Notes: generated from the letters alone by a model not told the origin. DNA of 64,000 nt from an uncultured Roseibium sp. (GCF_947494555.1 NZ_CANLVF010000001.1:1054001-1118000); one strand, 5' to 3'; numbered from the stretch's first letter, positions 1-8,834 are shown. Translations and numbers: made by a program.

Positions 1-888
1 GATACCGATCAGCCAGGGGAGGTCGGAGACCATCCCAAGGGGAGGCGGCTCGAAGGCCTCAACCGAGGGATCGTTCCGTCCCATCGCCGTCAAAAAGGCG
101 ATCCGGGCGATCAGGATCGCCATCACGCCGGAAACGACCACGCTGACAAATCCGCCGAACATCAGCAGCTTTTCACCACCCTCCGGATCGCCTTCGCGCG
201 GCTCGGGAAGGGGGGCCTGAGACGGGTCCAGCTGCGTGCGCACAACAATGTAGATCATGATGAAGCTGGCCAGCATAAAGCCGGGAATGAAGGCGCCGGT
301 GAACAGCGCTTTGATCGATGTCTCGGTGATGAGACCGTAAATGATCAGAACGATAGATGGCGGGATCATGGTACCGAGTGAGCCGGAAGCACAGATTGTT
401 CCGATCGCAAGGTTCTGATTGTAACCGAGGCGAAGCATCTGCGGCAGCGCGATCAGGCCAAGCAGCACCACTTCGCCACCGATGATACCCGACATGGCCG
501 CCATCAGGACCGCCATGATCGAGGTAACAATTGCAACACCTCCGCGCGCCCGGCTCAGCCAGAAGTCGAGACTGTCATACATCTGCTTGGCAATGCCGGA
601 TCGTTCAAGAAGCGCTGCCATGAAGATGAACAAGGGCACGGATATGAGTACGTACTCCGTCATCAGGTCGAAGATTTTCTGCGTCAGCAGATAAAGCGGA
701 CCTGTTCCCGGGTTGCTGGTCAGGAGACCCGTGCCGAAACTGGTCGGGTCGGTCAGCAGCGTGGGCTCGAACTTCATGATCATGACCAGCGCGGCCAGAA
801 TGGCCGACGCGAAGCCGAGCGGCATGCCTATGCCGAGCAGAAAAAGAAGTCCGAATACAAGGACAATTGAAATCGTGCCGACGTCCAT
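1..888 (-). CDS. TRAP transporter large permease (DctM family), 3' end outside window
   Basis: This is the large membrane subunit of a TRAP transporter, which carries the solute across the inner membrane using a sodium or proton gradient. The 296 visible codons encode strongly hydrophobic helices in the DctM pattern, including a Gly/Pro-rich stretch reading SGSLGTMIPPSIVLIIYG that is typical of the family. DctM proteins are about 430 residues, so roughly a third lies beyond base 1. The ATG shares its A with the TAA stop of the small-permease gene (TAATG), so the two are translationally coupled. Binding protein and dehydratase genes follow upstream on the same strand, so the substrate is probably a sugar acid; this last point is inference. 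Confidence 0.93.
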   Translation of the reverse strand, partial: MDVGTISIVLVFGLLFLLGIGMPLGFASAILAALVMIMKFEPTLLTDPTSFGTGLLTSNPGTGPLYLLTQKIFDLMTEYVLISVPLFIFMAALLERSGIAKQMYDSLDFWLSRARGGVAIVTSIMAVLMAAMSGIIGGEVVLLGLIALPQMLRLGYNQNLAIGTICASGSLGTMIPPSIVLIIYGLITETSIKALFTGAFIPGFMLASFIMIYIVVRTQLDPSQAPLPEPREGDPEGGEKLLMFGGFVSVVVSGVMAILIARIAFLTAMGRNDPSVEAFEPPPLGMVSDLPWLIGI

Positions 889-1739
889 TACTTTGCACCC
901 ACGCTTTTCTTGATTGCTTCGAGCTCTTCTTCATCGATGATGTCGGGCTCTTCCATTTCGGTGGGCTGCTTGTTCCAGTCGGCAATCAGATTTGCGACGG
1001 CTTGTAGGGCGACGAGGACGACGACGACGAGGATCATCGGCTGGATCGTCGCAGGGATCGGCGGATCGAACGCGGTCCCGAACATTTCCCAACGGTGAAA
1101 CTTGATAGCGAAGACCTGCTTGTAACTTCCGTAGACCAGGAAAAAGGCGAACAGGCAGATCATGGCCACCGATATGACATCGCAGGCGTGCCGAAGCGGT
1201 CTCGGCAGGATGTCGTAAAGAATGAAAATGCGGATGTGACAGCGTTGCTGCATCGCATACAGCCCTGACAACAGGAATACGAAGCCGGCGATCCAAAGTG
1301 TCAGTTCGTTGGCCCACAAGGTCGGAGCTTCAATCACGTAGCGCAGAAAGACCTCGTAAAGCATCACCAGGGTCATGATGATGATCAGCAACATGACAAC
1401 GCGGCCGATGAACAGGGCAAAATAATCTAGCCGCGTGTAGTCCGGATATTCCATCTGGGCATGAACAACGCTGCGCATGCCGACTATCAGAAGAACGGGT
1501 AGAAGCAGCAAGGCCGCCCAATCGATGAAGTCCATCGTCCCGCCAAACAGGCCGGGCAATCCGCCCGAAACGTCTTTGCGCTGGTGCAATTCGGTGATCT
1601 GCGCGGTCATGCTCTCATTGGCATGAGGGAAAAAGTCGAGAATATAGGCGGGACCATGCCAGATGATCCAACCCGCGCAAACTGCAAACGCGACTGGAAG
1701 TGTCCACTCTCGCAGTCCGCCAGACTTTTGCTCCGTCAT
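888..1739 (-). CDS. TRAP transporter small permease (DctQ family) with N-terminal extension
   Basis: This is the small membrane subunit of the TRAP transporter. The C-terminal two thirds match a DctQ domain: four hydrophobic helices with the WANELTLWIAGFVFLLSG segment typical of the family. The protein has 283 residues, whereas DctQ proteins usually have 160-200. The surplus is N-terminal and includes two extra hydrophobic segments (about residues 7-25 and 70-88) before the DctQ fold, plus an acidic C-terminal tail. I chose the ATG at 1739 because GGGGGAAAAG lies just upstream; an ATG four codons earlier would swallow that ribosome-binding site. A 257-bp gap with a hairpin separates it from the binding-protein gene. 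Confidence 0.88.
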   Translation of the reverse strand: MTEQKSGGLREWTLPVAFAVCAGWIIWHGPAYILDFFPHANESMTAQITELHQRKDVSGGLPGLFGGTMDFIDWAALLLLPVLLIVGMRSVVHAQMEYPDYTRLDYFALFIGRVVMLLIIIMTLVMLYEVFLRYVIEAPTLWANELTLWIAGFVFLLSGLYAMQQRCHIRIFILYDILPRPLRHACDVISVAMICLFAFFLVYGSYKQVFAIKFHRWEMFGTAFDPPIPATIQPMILVVVVLVALQAVANLIADWNKQPTEMEEPDIIDEEELEAIKKSVGAK

Positions 1740-1943
1740 CTTTTCCCCCATCGAAACATGCCGGTCCGCACGTGTATTATCCTTTTAAATTCTATTCACG
1801 TCGCAGTTTACGACGGCTCGTTTCAACCCCTTCAAAACACGCTGCGCAGTTCGCCATGCCGTCCCTTTGATCACCAGCAGGGTGTACCTCGGCGGGCAGC
1901 TTGTCCCTGTAAGTGTTGCAGCTCAAGGGGTGAGGGGTCGAAA

Positions 1944-1973
1944 GTGGCGGCAGGAAGCGTTTCCTGCCGCCAC
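1944..1973 (-). terminator. Intercistronic hairpin between TRAP binding-protein and permease genes
   Basis: A perfect 13-bp inverted repeat (GTGGCGGCAGGAA with its complement, 4-base loop) lies 23 bp after the stop of the binding-protein gene and about 200 bp before the permease gene. On the minus strand it is followed only by TTTC, so it may stabilise the upstream mRNA or terminate partially rather than fully. Such elements usually let the binding protein be made in excess over the permease. Confidence 0.7.
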
Positions 1974-1996
1974 ATTCATTCAACTAGCCCTGTGGC

Positions 1997-3034
1997 TTAT
2001 TGCATTGCGCCCAGGTCACGCAGGAATTGCAGGTGGCTTTCCAGAAGCTCCTGAGATTCCGGAGTGGTCGCGAATTCCTTCCAGGATTCCTGCACGGCCT
2101 GACGGTAGATCGCCAGATCCTCGTCGGACCAGGTGTTCAGTGCGATACCTTTTTCACGGAGTTCCTTCGCCGTCTGGGCGTTCTTCACTTCGTTGATGGT
2201 GGAATTCTTCAGGCCAAGTGCCTGCATTCCGACCTTCAGGATCGCCTTGTGGTGATCCGGCATCGCGTCCCAGACGTCCTTGCGGCAGGCAAGGTGGTCA
2301 GCCGGCATGGAGTGGAAACCAGGGTAGTTGGTTTCCGTTGCAATGTCATAGAGGCCAAGACCGACATTGTTGGTGATGTTGGCAGCGTCCGCACCGTCAA
2401 TGATACCTGTCTCAAGTGCCGTGAAGATCTCGTTGAAGTCCATCACAATCGGCGATGCGCCGAGCTTTTCGAAGATCAGCGTGATCACGCCGGGAGGCGA
2501 GCGGAATTTCCAGTTTTTCAGGTCATCGACGCCTTTGAAGGACTTGGTCGAGGACAGGGACTCAGGGCCCGGGATCCACCAGCCGATGAATTCCATATTG
2601 TTGGCGTTGTAAAGCTCGTTCAGCTTGTCATAACCGCCGCCGTGCAGCAGCCACGCATATTGCTGATAAGGGTTCTGATAGCCACCGGTAAGGTCGCCTG
2701 CGAACTGGAACGCCGGGTTTTTACCGGTCTGGTACGCGCCACCCGTCATGTCGCAGTCGAGAATACCCGTTGCTGCGGCGTCAAAGGTCTCGGCGGACTT
2801 CACGACGGAAGACGCGAAGAACATCTCGATTTCGATCTCACCATTTGACATGGCGGTGACGTCGTCGATGAACTCCTGAGCCATCTGGCCGGAGAGCGTT
2901 TCCGTGGAGAAGTGCGTCTGGATGCGCAGCTTCGTGCTGTCTTGCGCGCTGGCATCCGTCACAGCGCCCATGGAGAGCGCGAGACCGGCTGTTGCCACGC
3001 CTGCAAGCATAGTTCTCGTTAGTTTCTTGAGCAT
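1997..3034 (-). CDS. TRAP transporter substrate-binding protein (DctP family)
   Basis: This is the periplasmic solute-binding protein of the TRAP transporter. An N-terminal signal peptide (about residues 1-30, ending ASAQ) precedes a mature domain of ordinary DctP length (345 residues in total). The segment around residues 150-190 (FRSPPGVITLIFEKLGASP) is in the region where the family places its ligand carboxylate-binding arginine. The start is supported by GGGAGGAA just upstream. A terminator-like hairpin precedes it and a second hairpin follows it, so it sits as a semi-independent unit between the dehydratase and permease genes. The ligand cannot be read from sequence; the neighbours suggest a sugar acid. 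Confidence 0.93.
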   Translation of the reverse strand: MLKKLTRTMLAGVATAGLALSMGAVTDASAQDSTKLRIQTHFSTETLSGQMAQEFIDDVTAMSNGEIEIEMFFASSVVKSAETFDAAATGILDCDMTGGAYQTGKNPAFQFAGDLTGGYQNPYQQYAWLLHGGGYDKLNELYNANNMEFIGWWIPGPESLSSTKSFKGVDDLKNWKFRSPPGVITLIFEKLGASPIVMDFNEIFTALETGIIDGADAANITNNVGLGLYDIATETNYPGFHSMPADHLACRKDVWDAMPDHHKAILKVGMQALGLKNSTINEVKNAQTAKELREKGIALNTWSDEDLAIYRQAVQESWKEFATTPESQELLESHLQFLRDLGAMQ

Positions 3035-3058
3035 ACCTTATTCCTCCCAAGTTGCTCC

Positions 3059-3092
3059 AAAAAGGCCTGCGGCTTTTATGTTGCCGTAGGCC
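3059..3092 (-). terminator. Rho-independent-type hairpin between dehydratase and TRAP binding-protein genes
   Basis: On the minus strand a 10-bp stem (one G-U pair, 9-base loop) is followed immediately by five T residues. It lies downstream of the enolase-superfamily gene and only about 25 bp before the binding-protein start codon, so it may act as a leaky terminator or attenuator inside the operon. Confidence 0.7.
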
Positions 3093-3224
3093 CTGTTTGC
3101 TGGTTTTCCAGCCGTTTCCTCCGCCGGGCATGAATGCCGCGACGGAGCTGCTTACCCCCTTCGCCGTCACTCCCAGGACGGCTCCGACAGTCGTTGTGCG
3201 TGCGGGTGGATACACCGTTCCGCA

Positions 3225-4340
3225 TTATGCCGCTCCCCGCTGTCCCACGGACAGCAAATCCTCTGCTTCAAGTTTTGTCCAATCGAAAGTGACACCTACG
3301 CCTGGCTCGTCCGGCGCAACCGCTCGTGACTGATCCAGTTGAAGCGGGCGCTCGGTGTAGTGTTCGATTGGAAATGAATGCACTTCCAGCCACCCTTCGC
3401 TTCCCAGGCCTGAAAGCAGGCTTACATGCAATTCCTGGATGCCGTGGCTGCACACGGGTGTGCCGTGAATGCCCGCGAGCCTGGCCGCCTGCAGGAAGCC
3501 TGTAATGCCGCCGCAATTGGAGGCATCCGGCTGAATGAAACTGAGCGCGGATTGCTCAAGAGCGTATTCGAACTCGTGAATTGTGTGCAGGTTCTCACCC
3601 ATTGCCAGGGGCGCGCCGGTGGTTTCTGCGATCTCCGCATAACCCTTGTAATTGTCCGGAATAATGGGTTCCTCGAACCAAAGAATGTTAAACGGCTCGA
3701 AGGCGTGAGCTGCTTCGATGGCCTCACGGACGCTCATGGAATAGTTGGCATCGACCATAAGCGCCGTGTCCGGTCCAATCAGGTTTCGAACGGCGGCGAC
3801 ACGCTCGACATCCTGTTCCAGCCCGGGCTGCCCGATCTTGATTTTCACGCCGTTGACGCCGCGGTCGAGATAGCCCTGAACGCTTTCAAGCAGCTTGGGC
3901 AGGGGGAATGCCAGGTCGATGCCGCCGCAATAGGCTTTGCAGCTACGTCCCTTGCCTCCTGCCATTTTCCACAACGGCAGGCCGGCGGCTTTGCCGCGCA
4001 AATCCCAAAGCGCAATGTCGAGGGCCGAGATTGCAAAGGAAGCTATTCCTCCGCGCGCGACATAATGGACGTGCCATTGCATCGCTTCATAGAGCGCTTC
4101 CACATTGCCGGCGTCCTTGCCGGCCAGGAACGGTGCCAGGTCGTGTTCGATCATCGCTGCGATCGCGTGGCCACCCTTGCCGCCGGTGTATGTGTAGCCG
4201 GTTCCTTCCCGGCCATCGGCGAGGATGACGGTCGCGGTTACGAGTTCAAAATGGGTATGGTCGCCGTGTTTGGCATCCACCAAAATTTCGGCGAGCGGAA
4301 TGTGAAACAACCTGACGGATACACTGACGATGGTTGTCAA
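3225..4340 (-). CDS. Enolase-superfamily sugar-acid dehydratase (mandelate racemase subgroup)
   Basis: Members of this family abstract the proton alpha to a carboxylate with a Mg2+-bound enolate intermediate; mandelate-racemase-subgroup members next to transporters usually dehydrate sugar acids to 2-keto-3-deoxy acids. The 371-residue protein shows the catalytic GVKIKIG (KxK), the metal ligands in VDANYS, FEEP and MGEN, and a late CSHGIQELH with the subgroup histidine. Length is normal. The start is a TTG at 4340 behind GGGAGGGAT; no in-frame ATG fits the N-terminus better. It heads the minus-strand operon with the TRAP genes and is divergent from a GntR regulator. The exact substrate is not determined; a racemase or cycloisomerase activity is the main alternative. 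Confidence 0.88.
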   Translation of the reverse strand: MTTIVSVSVRLFHIPLAEILVDAKHGDHTHFELVTATVILADGREGTGYTYTGGKGGHAIAAMIEHDLAPFLAGKDAGNVEALYEAMQWHVHYVARGGIASFAISALDIALWDLRGKAAGLPLWKMAGGKGRSCKAYCGGIDLAFPLPKLLESVQGYLDRGVNGVKIKIGQPGLEQDVERVAAVRNLIGPDTALMVDANYSMSVREAIEAAHAFEPFNILWFEEPIIPDNYKGYAEIAETTGAPLAMGENLHTIHEFEYALEQSALSFIQPDASNCGGITGFLQAARLAGIHGTPVCSHGIQELHVSLLSGLGSEGWLEVHSFPIEHYTERPLQLDQSRAVAPDEPGVGVTFDWTKLEAEDLLSVGQRGAA

Positions 4341-4383
4341 GGTATCCCTCCCAAGACGCCAAGAACACTTCGTAATTTATTAT

Positions 4384-4396
4384 TTGGTTTGACCAA
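4384..4396. promoter_or_regulatory. Putative operator for FadR-type GntR regulator
   Basis: TTGGT-TTG-ACCAA is a perfect 5-3-5 inverted repeat 44 bp upstream of the dehydratase start. It matches the TGGTNNNACCA type of site commonly bound by FadR-subfamily GntR proteins, and such a regulator is encoded 200 bp away. Confidence 0.65.
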
Positions 4397-4454
4397 GTTC
4401 GGTGAGGAGAGCGCGAATTGAAAGACGAGTCAAGGGCGTTTGGCGGCACTCGAG

Positions 4455-4468
4455 TTAAATCGATTTAA
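4455..4468. promoter_or_regulatory. TTAAATCGATTTAA palindrome (shared with pgi, edd and zwf)
   Basis: This perfect 14-bp palindrome lies between the divergent dehydratase and GntR genes. The identical sequence occurs upstream of pgi and zwf, and a one-mismatch copy upstream of edd, so this is probably a binding site of a global sugar-metabolism regulator that is not encoded in this window. Confidence 0.7.
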
Positions 4469-4585
4469 AAAAAATGCTAAGTGTCTATTTTTTATAGGTT
4501 CTTTTGTTGATTTTTGGGTGTTGCCGGGAGGGGGTTGCTTCGGTTAGGGCGGGCGCATAGCATTGTGGTCAAAGCAAACACGAGT

Positions 4586-4598
4586 TTGGTACAATCAA
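4586..4598. promoter_or_regulatory. Putative second GntR operator at regulator start
   Basis: TTGGT-ACA-ATCAA repeats the 5-3-5 architecture of the site at 4384 with one mismatch in the right arm, immediately before the GntR start codon. That position suits autorepression. Confidence 0.5.
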
Positions 4599-4599
4599 A

Positions 4600-5313
4600 T
4601 TGGAAACCGTGGCGATACCGGACAACCAGGGGGGAAAGCGTGCTGCGGACGTTATTGTGACCGCCCTGGAAGCACGCATAACGTCAGGCGAGCTGGAGAA
4701 TGACAAGCCGCTTCCGCCCGAACGTGACCTCATGGAAGAATTCGGAACGTCTCGCACAGTGGTCCGCGAAGCCATCTCGTCGCTTGCCAACCGTGGACTG
4801 ATTGAATTGCGCCCACGCTTCAGGCCCATCGTCAGAAAGCCGGATTACGGAACGCTGTTGAGCGCGACCGGAACAATTGTCCGCTACCTCTTGAACGAGC
4901 CTGGAGGGGTTCAGAACCTTTATCAAAGCAGAGTGTTTATCGAGCGCGGCCTGGTCAGGGATGCGGCGCTCAACGCCACCAAGGAGAACATTTCGGATCT
5001 CAAGGCCGCGCTTCTTGCCAACGAAAAGGCGCTGGACCACTCTGAAGAGTTTTTCCGAACGGATATCGCCTTCCATGGCGTCCTTTATCGCATCGGCAAC
5101 AATCCGATTTTTCCGGCAATGCATGAGGGCTTCACGTCCTGGTTGTCGCCGAACTGGGCGCGGATGACGCGATCCGATGACCACAACAGGTCCGTCTATC
5201 TGGATCACAAGGCCATTTACGATGCCATCCTGGAGAGGGATCCTGCGCGTGCTGAAGAAGCTCTAATCGCGCATCTGAGTGCTGCCTGGAGTTATGTGGA
5301 GGAGACGTTCTAA
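4600..5313 (+). CDS. GntR family transcriptional regulator (FadR/FCD type)
   Basis: This is a repressor-type regulator of the sugar-acid island. Residues about 15-80 form the GntR winged helix (LPPERDLMEEFGTSRTVVRE is diagnostic) and about 100-230 form an all-helical FCD ligand domain. Length (237 residues) is normal. The start is uncertain: TTG at 4600 or GTG at 4609 would give nearly the same protein, neither has a clear ribosome-binding site, and the putative operator abuts the TTG. It is divergent from the dehydratase/TRAP operon and followed by the dehydrogenase and isomerase genes after 233 bp, so it most likely controls both arms. Confidence 0.9.
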   Translation: METVAIPDNQGGKRAADVIVTALEARITSGELENDKPLPPERDLMEEFGTSRTVVREAISSLANRGLIELRPRFRPIVRKPDYGTLLSATGTIVRYLLNEPGGVQNLYQSRVFIERGLVRDAALNATKENISDLKAALLANEKALDHSEEFFRTDIAFHGVLYRIGNNPIFPAMHEGFTSWLSPNWARMTRSDDHNRSVYLDHKAIYDAILERDPARAEEALIAHLSAAWSYVEETF

Positions 5314-5546
5314 ATCAAACGCGCCGCGCCTGGATTGATCGCTCCCAACCCGTTTTGAAGAGCGGTTCCAGTCTCTCCTTTGCCCCGGCAACTGAGCAGA
5401 TGCGGCGAAACAGCTATGGGCAGCGGGTGTCTTCCGGACCCGCCCGGCGCGGCCAACTATTCGATGCCGTTGTTTGAAATCCCGCATATCGATGCCGGCA
5501 GACGCGTTTTGCCGGCTGTGTACGTTGTGCAACCGGAGGATTTTGG

Positions 5547-6455
5547 ATGCAGAAAACTGGTGTTATCGGATTGGGTGACATGGGCTCTGGGCTCGCTAAG
5601 AACCTGATCGCAAATGGGTTTGAAACCAAGGGCTTCGACCTTTCTCCTGACAGATTGAATGCATTTGCCGCCATGGGCGGGAAGACCGCGGAGAGCGCCG
5701 GCGCTGTCGGTAATGGATCCGATGCGGTTTTTGTCATGGTCATGAACGGCGATCAGGTCAAAGATGTGATCTTCGGAAAAGGCGGCCTGCGAGAGACAAT
5801 GGCGCCCGGCAGCGCGATCATACTTTCGGCAACCATCAAACCCCGGGAAGGGCGCGAAGTCGGCGAAATGCTTGACGGCAGCGGGATCCACCTGATCGAC
5901 ACACCCGTTTCGGGCGGGTTCCCCGGGGCGCAGGGCGGAACCCTGACGATGATGGCGGCCGCACCAGATGCGGTTCTGGACGAATTTGCACCCGTGATGG
6001 AGGCGGTTTCGGCAAACATTCACCGGGTAGGACGCTCTGCAGGCGACGGTCAGACGGTCAAGGCGTGCCTTCAGTCCCTCATAGGGGCTCAGTTCTCCGC
6101 CACTTTCGAAGCGGCTGCGCTTGCAGCAAAGGCCGGCGTTCCCGGACAGGTCATACTCGACGTCTTCTCGACCTCTTCGGCCGGATGCGGCGTCGTCAAC
6201 AATGCCTTGCAGAAAATCATCGACAGGCAGTTCGAGGGCACCGGCAGTCATATCAACACGATGCACAAGGATCTCACCATTTCGATGAACCTGGGGGAAG
6301 AACTTGGCGTGCCGCTTCACACGGCCGCTGCCGCCATGCAGATCTTCCACGCGGGCAAGACGAAATACCCGAATGGCGACAACTGGATCTGCACACGGGT
6401 CATTGAAGAAATCATCGGGGCTGAACTCCATCGCGAGGAGGCAAAGAAAGCATGA
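5547..6455 (+). CDS. NAD(P)-dependent beta-hydroxyacid dehydrogenase (3-hydroxyisobutyrate dehydrogenase family)
   Basis: The product oxidises a beta-hydroxy acid or reduces the corresponding semialdehyde. The N-terminus has the family dinucleotide-binding motif GLGDMGSGLAKNL, the middle has the substrate loop DTPVSGGFPGAQGG (about residues 113-126), and the second domain carries the catalytic-lysine region (MHKDL at about residue 236). At 302 residues it has the family length. GGAGGA precedes the ATG. The stop overlaps the next ATG by four bases (ATGA). Pairing with a hydroxypyruvate-isomerase-like gene resembles four-carbon sugar-acid pathways (threonate/erythronate), where an L-threonate dehydrogenase of this family is followed by an isomerase; that assignment is inference. 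Confidence 0.88.
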   Translation: MQKTGVIGLGDMGSGLAKNLIANGFETKGFDLSPDRLNAFAAMGGKTAESAGAVGNGSDAVFVMVMNGDQVKDVIFGKGGLRETMAPGSAIILSATIKPREGREVGEMLDGSGIHLIDTPVSGGFPGAQGGTLTMMAAAPDAVLDEFAPVMEAVSANIHRVGRSAGDGQTVKACLQSLIGAQFSATFEAAALAAKAGVPGQVILDVFSTSSAGCGVVNNALQKIIDRQFEGTGSHINTMHKDLTISMNLGEELGVPLHTAAAAMQIFHAGKTKYPNGDNWICTRVIEEIIGAELHREEAKKA

Positions 6456-7315
6456 AACTCGGTGTCATTTGCGACGGAATCAGCCGTGATCTCGCGCACG
6501 CGCTGACCGTGATGGATGAGTTCGGTCTCGACTATGCGGAGCTGCAGTTCGTCGGCGAAAAGGAAGTCGGTGATCACTCGGCCCAGGAGATTGCCGGGAT
6601 CAAGGCCTTGTTGGAAAAACACGGCAAACCGGTCAGCTGTCTGTCCCGGCATGTCTTTGCCGGCATGACAACGGCGAACAAGCCGGGAGATGCGCTCCAT
6701 ACCACACATATGGATGCGTTGAAGCGTGTCATGGAAATGGCGCATGAGCTTGGTTCGCCGCTGGTCCGGATCATGACCAACAAAAAGGAACAGATCCTCT
6801 GGGGGAAAGGTGGCGCTGAAAAGTGGAATGTCGCCAAGGGCGCATGGGATGCAAGCCTGCCCCTGATCGCTCCAGCTGTCGAACTAGCAAGATCGGAGGG
6901 GCTGACGCTTGTCGTGGAAACCGGCAACGGTACGATGGTCAACTCCAACTACACCGCACGCAAGCTGATCGACGACCTCAATGCCAAGGACGCGCTCAAG
7001 GTCCTGTGGGATCCGGCGAACAACTGCTGGTGCCACGAGCAGGCCTATCCGGATGGCTACAATGAGTTGAAAGGCGGCTATCTCGGCCATGTCCACATCA
7101 AGGACGTTCTTGTCGACACGCCTCGTGCCACGCTTGAGGTGAAGCGCATGGGCGAGGGGCAGCTTGCGGATATGTTTGAACCGATGGCCGCTGCTCTGAA
7201 GGCCGATGCCTATGACGGTGTCATCTCCTTCGAGAGCGTCTACCATCCTGGCAACGGCGACTTCGAGGCCGGGTTCCGCCTGTGTATCGACCGGTTCAGG
7301 AAACTCTTCGGATAA
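6452..7315 (+). CDS. TIM-barrel sugar isomerase/epimerase (hydroxypyruvate isomerase-like)
   Basis: This is an AP-endonuclease-2-type TIM barrel, a family that isomerises or epimerises keto sugars with a divalent metal. Likely metal ligands are the glutamate in LVVETGNGT, the aspartate in VLWDPANNCW, the histidine in GHVHIKD and the glutamate in ISFESVYHPG. Length (287 residues) is normal. It overlaps the dehydrogenase gene by four bases, so both act in one pathway, and a terminator follows. It could be a 2-oxo-tetronate isomerase-type enzyme, but the substrate cannot be read from sequence. Confidence 0.85.
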   Translation: MKLGVICDGISRDLAHALTVMDEFGLDYAELQFVGEKEVGDHSAQEIAGIKALLEKHGKPVSCLSRHVFAGMTTANKPGDALHTTHMDALKRVMEMAHELGSPLVRIMTNKKEQILWGKGGAEKWNVAKGAWDASLPLIAPAVELARSEGLTLVVETGNGTMVNSNYTARKLIDDLNAKDALKVLWDPANNCWCHEQAYPDGYNELKGGYLGHVHIKDVLVDTPRATLEVKRMGEGQLADMFEPMAAALKADAYDGVISFESVYHPGNGDFEAGFRLCIDRFRKLFG

Positions 7316-7339
7316 GGTGACGGGTTCTGCCGATCATCT

Positions 7340-7365
7340 GCCCGGCGCTGAAGTCAGCGCCGGGC
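7340..7365. terminator. Bidirectional terminator between convergent genes
   Basis: An 11-bp perfect stem (GCCCGGCGCTG with its complement, loop AAGT) sits between the convergent isomerase and isochorismatase-like genes. The T-tract on the plus side is short (CCTTTC), so efficiency is uncertain. Confidence 0.7.
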
Positions 7366-7384
7366 CTTTCAAACGACACGCCGG

Positions 7385-8026
7385 TTACGTGTTTTCCAGT
7401 TCCGCGATCAACTCGTCGGTCGTGACCTGGCGGCAATACCCCTTGATGGTTTTCAGGGAGTTGTCATGTCTTTCACGGGTGTAGGTCAGGCAGGCATCTG
7501 TCACCTGCGTGACCAGATAGCCGAGATCGCAGGCGTCGCGGATCGCACTTTCAACGCACTGATCGGTGACGATGCCGCTGATCACAAGCTGCCGAATGCC
7601 AAGATTGCCGAGCACGTAGTGGATATGCGTGGAGACGAAGACGGAGGAGGAGGACTTGGGAAAGAGGATCTCATCGTCTCCCGGTTCCAGCTCGTCGATG
7701 ACCTTCCCGTCCCAGGAACCCTTGGGGACATTGAAACCCGTGATCTTGTAATCGAGACTGCGGTCGCGCCCGTCTTTCGTGAGGCTTTCGATCGTTGTGT
7801 ACATCACTTCGACGTTGCGCTCGCGGCAGGCCTTCTGCAGCCGCTGCATGTTCGGCACCACGCGGGTCTTCATTTCCGAGAAGAACCAGCCGTATTTCCG
7901 GTCGAACTCCTCGTCGGACAGTCCGTCGAATTCCGCACCCCTGCGATGCGCGGCAAAGTTCTGGACGTCTATGAAGAGCAGGCCGGACTGCTCCGGCAAA
8001 AGCGGCACTTCGCGTGTGAGCATCAT
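7385..8026 (-). CDS. Isochorismatase-like cysteine hydrolase
   Basis: The family hydrolyses amide, carbamoyl or ureido bonds through a Cys nucleophile. The Asp-Lys-Cys triad is visible: the aspartate in LLFIDVQN near the N-terminus, the lysine in LFPKSSSSVF and the cysteine in VTDQCVESA. The start is ATG at 8026, overlapping the TGA of the upstream gene (ATGA), with GGAG nine bases before; the adjacent ATG at 8023 is an equal alternative. About 213 residues, normal for the family. It is co-transcribed with an N-formylglutamate amidohydrolase and divergent from an amide-related ABC operon, which argues for a C-N hydrolase role. Ureidoacrylate or carbamoyl substrates are possible. Confidence 0.87.
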   Translation of the reverse strand: MMLTREVPLLPEQSGLLFIDVQNFAAHRRGAEFDGLSDEEFDRKYGWFFSEMKTRVVPNMQRLQKACRERNVEVMYTTIESLTKDGRDRSLDYKITGFNVPKGSWDGKVIDELEPGDDEILFPKSSSSVFVSTHIHYVLGNLGIRQLVISGIVTDQCVESAIRDACDLGYLVTQVTDACLTYTRERHDNSLKTIKGYCRQVTTDELIAELENT

Positions 8027-8814
8027 TTCCTTTTCTCCAGGACGTCCTTGAAGGCGGCGGTCAGATGACCGGCCCAAAGATCCTGGCCTTCCTCGGTGTC
8101 GATAAGATCGTTGCGTATTTCAATCAGGCAGTGTGCAAGGCCGCGCGGTTCCGCATGGCGCGGGATGAACCAGTCGCTGTCTTCTTCGATCATGTAGGGG
8201 ACATTCTTGCCGACAAGCATCCGGTTGTCGCGTCTTTGCATGGTTGCCGCGATGATATCGGCGGTCTCTGGGTCCATCCTTGAAAGAAGACCCAGATGCC
8301 AGGGGCGATGTTTGCCGAGATAGACCGGCGTGAAGGAGTGGATGGCAAAGGCCGCCCGTTTCGGGCGATCATCCAGTATCGCCGTTAACGCGGCATCATA
8401 GGGGTCGAAGATCGTTCGCTTGCGGATCAACCGTTCCTCAGGCGAAAGGTTCTTGTTTCCGGGGATCGCAATATCCTCGCTGACGTCAGGCGTCGCGTCG
8501 GGCGCGTCGAAAGGGCGGTTGCAGTCATAGACGAGCCGTGAATAGCGCTGTTTAATCAGATCTGCGCCGAGATTTGCCGCAATCCGCTCCGAAACGGCAA
8601 GCGCTCCGATATCCCAGGCAATGTGCCGGTCCAGATCTGCCGGCGTCAGCCCGAGGCTGCCGAGCCCTTTGGGTATCGCGCGCCCGGCATGTTCACACAC
8701 AAGCACCACGTCCGCGTCCGCGCGCCCCCTGATGCACTCAACCGGCTCCGGATCGGAGTCGGAGAGGAAGGTTTTGCCCATATTTTCCGCGGAATATGCC
8801 GCTTCCTTGAGCAT
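8023..8814 (-). CDS. N-formylglutamate amidohydrolase family protein
   Basis: The family cleaves N-formyl-L-glutamate or related N-acyl amino acids to the free amino acid and formate, using zinc. Visible signatures are VLVCEHAGRAIP near residues 36-47 (the family has a metal-ligand His there), HIAWDIGA, YDCNRPFDAP and FAIHSFTP. Length (263 residues) is normal. GGAG lies six bases before the ATG. It is first in a two-gene minus-strand operon and is not accompanied by hut genes, so histidine degradation is not its obvious context; the divergent glutamine-synthetase-like/ABC/amidase operon points to another formyl- or acyl-amide substrate. Confidence 0.88.
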   Translation of the reverse strand: MLKEAAYSAENMGKTFLSDSDPEPVECIRGRADADVVLVCEHAGRAIPKGLGSLGLTPADLDRHIAWDIGALAVSERIAANLGADLIKQRYSRLVYDCNRPFDAPDATPDVSEDIAIPGNKNLSPEERLIRKRTIFDPYDAALTAILDDRPKRAAFAIHSFTPVYLGKHRPWHLGLLSRMDPETADIIAATMQRRDNRMLVGKNVPYMIEEDSDWFIPRHAEPRGLAHCLIEIRNDLIDTEEGQDLWAGHLTAAFKDVLEKRK

Positions 8815-8834
8815 GTGGAGCTCCAGAGGGGTTT

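Noticed and set aside
3426..4421. Long plus-strand open frame (331 codons) opposite the dehydratase gene
   Set aside because: It is the antisense shadow of a gene with clear enolase-superfamily motifs and has no protein-family character or ribosome-binding site.
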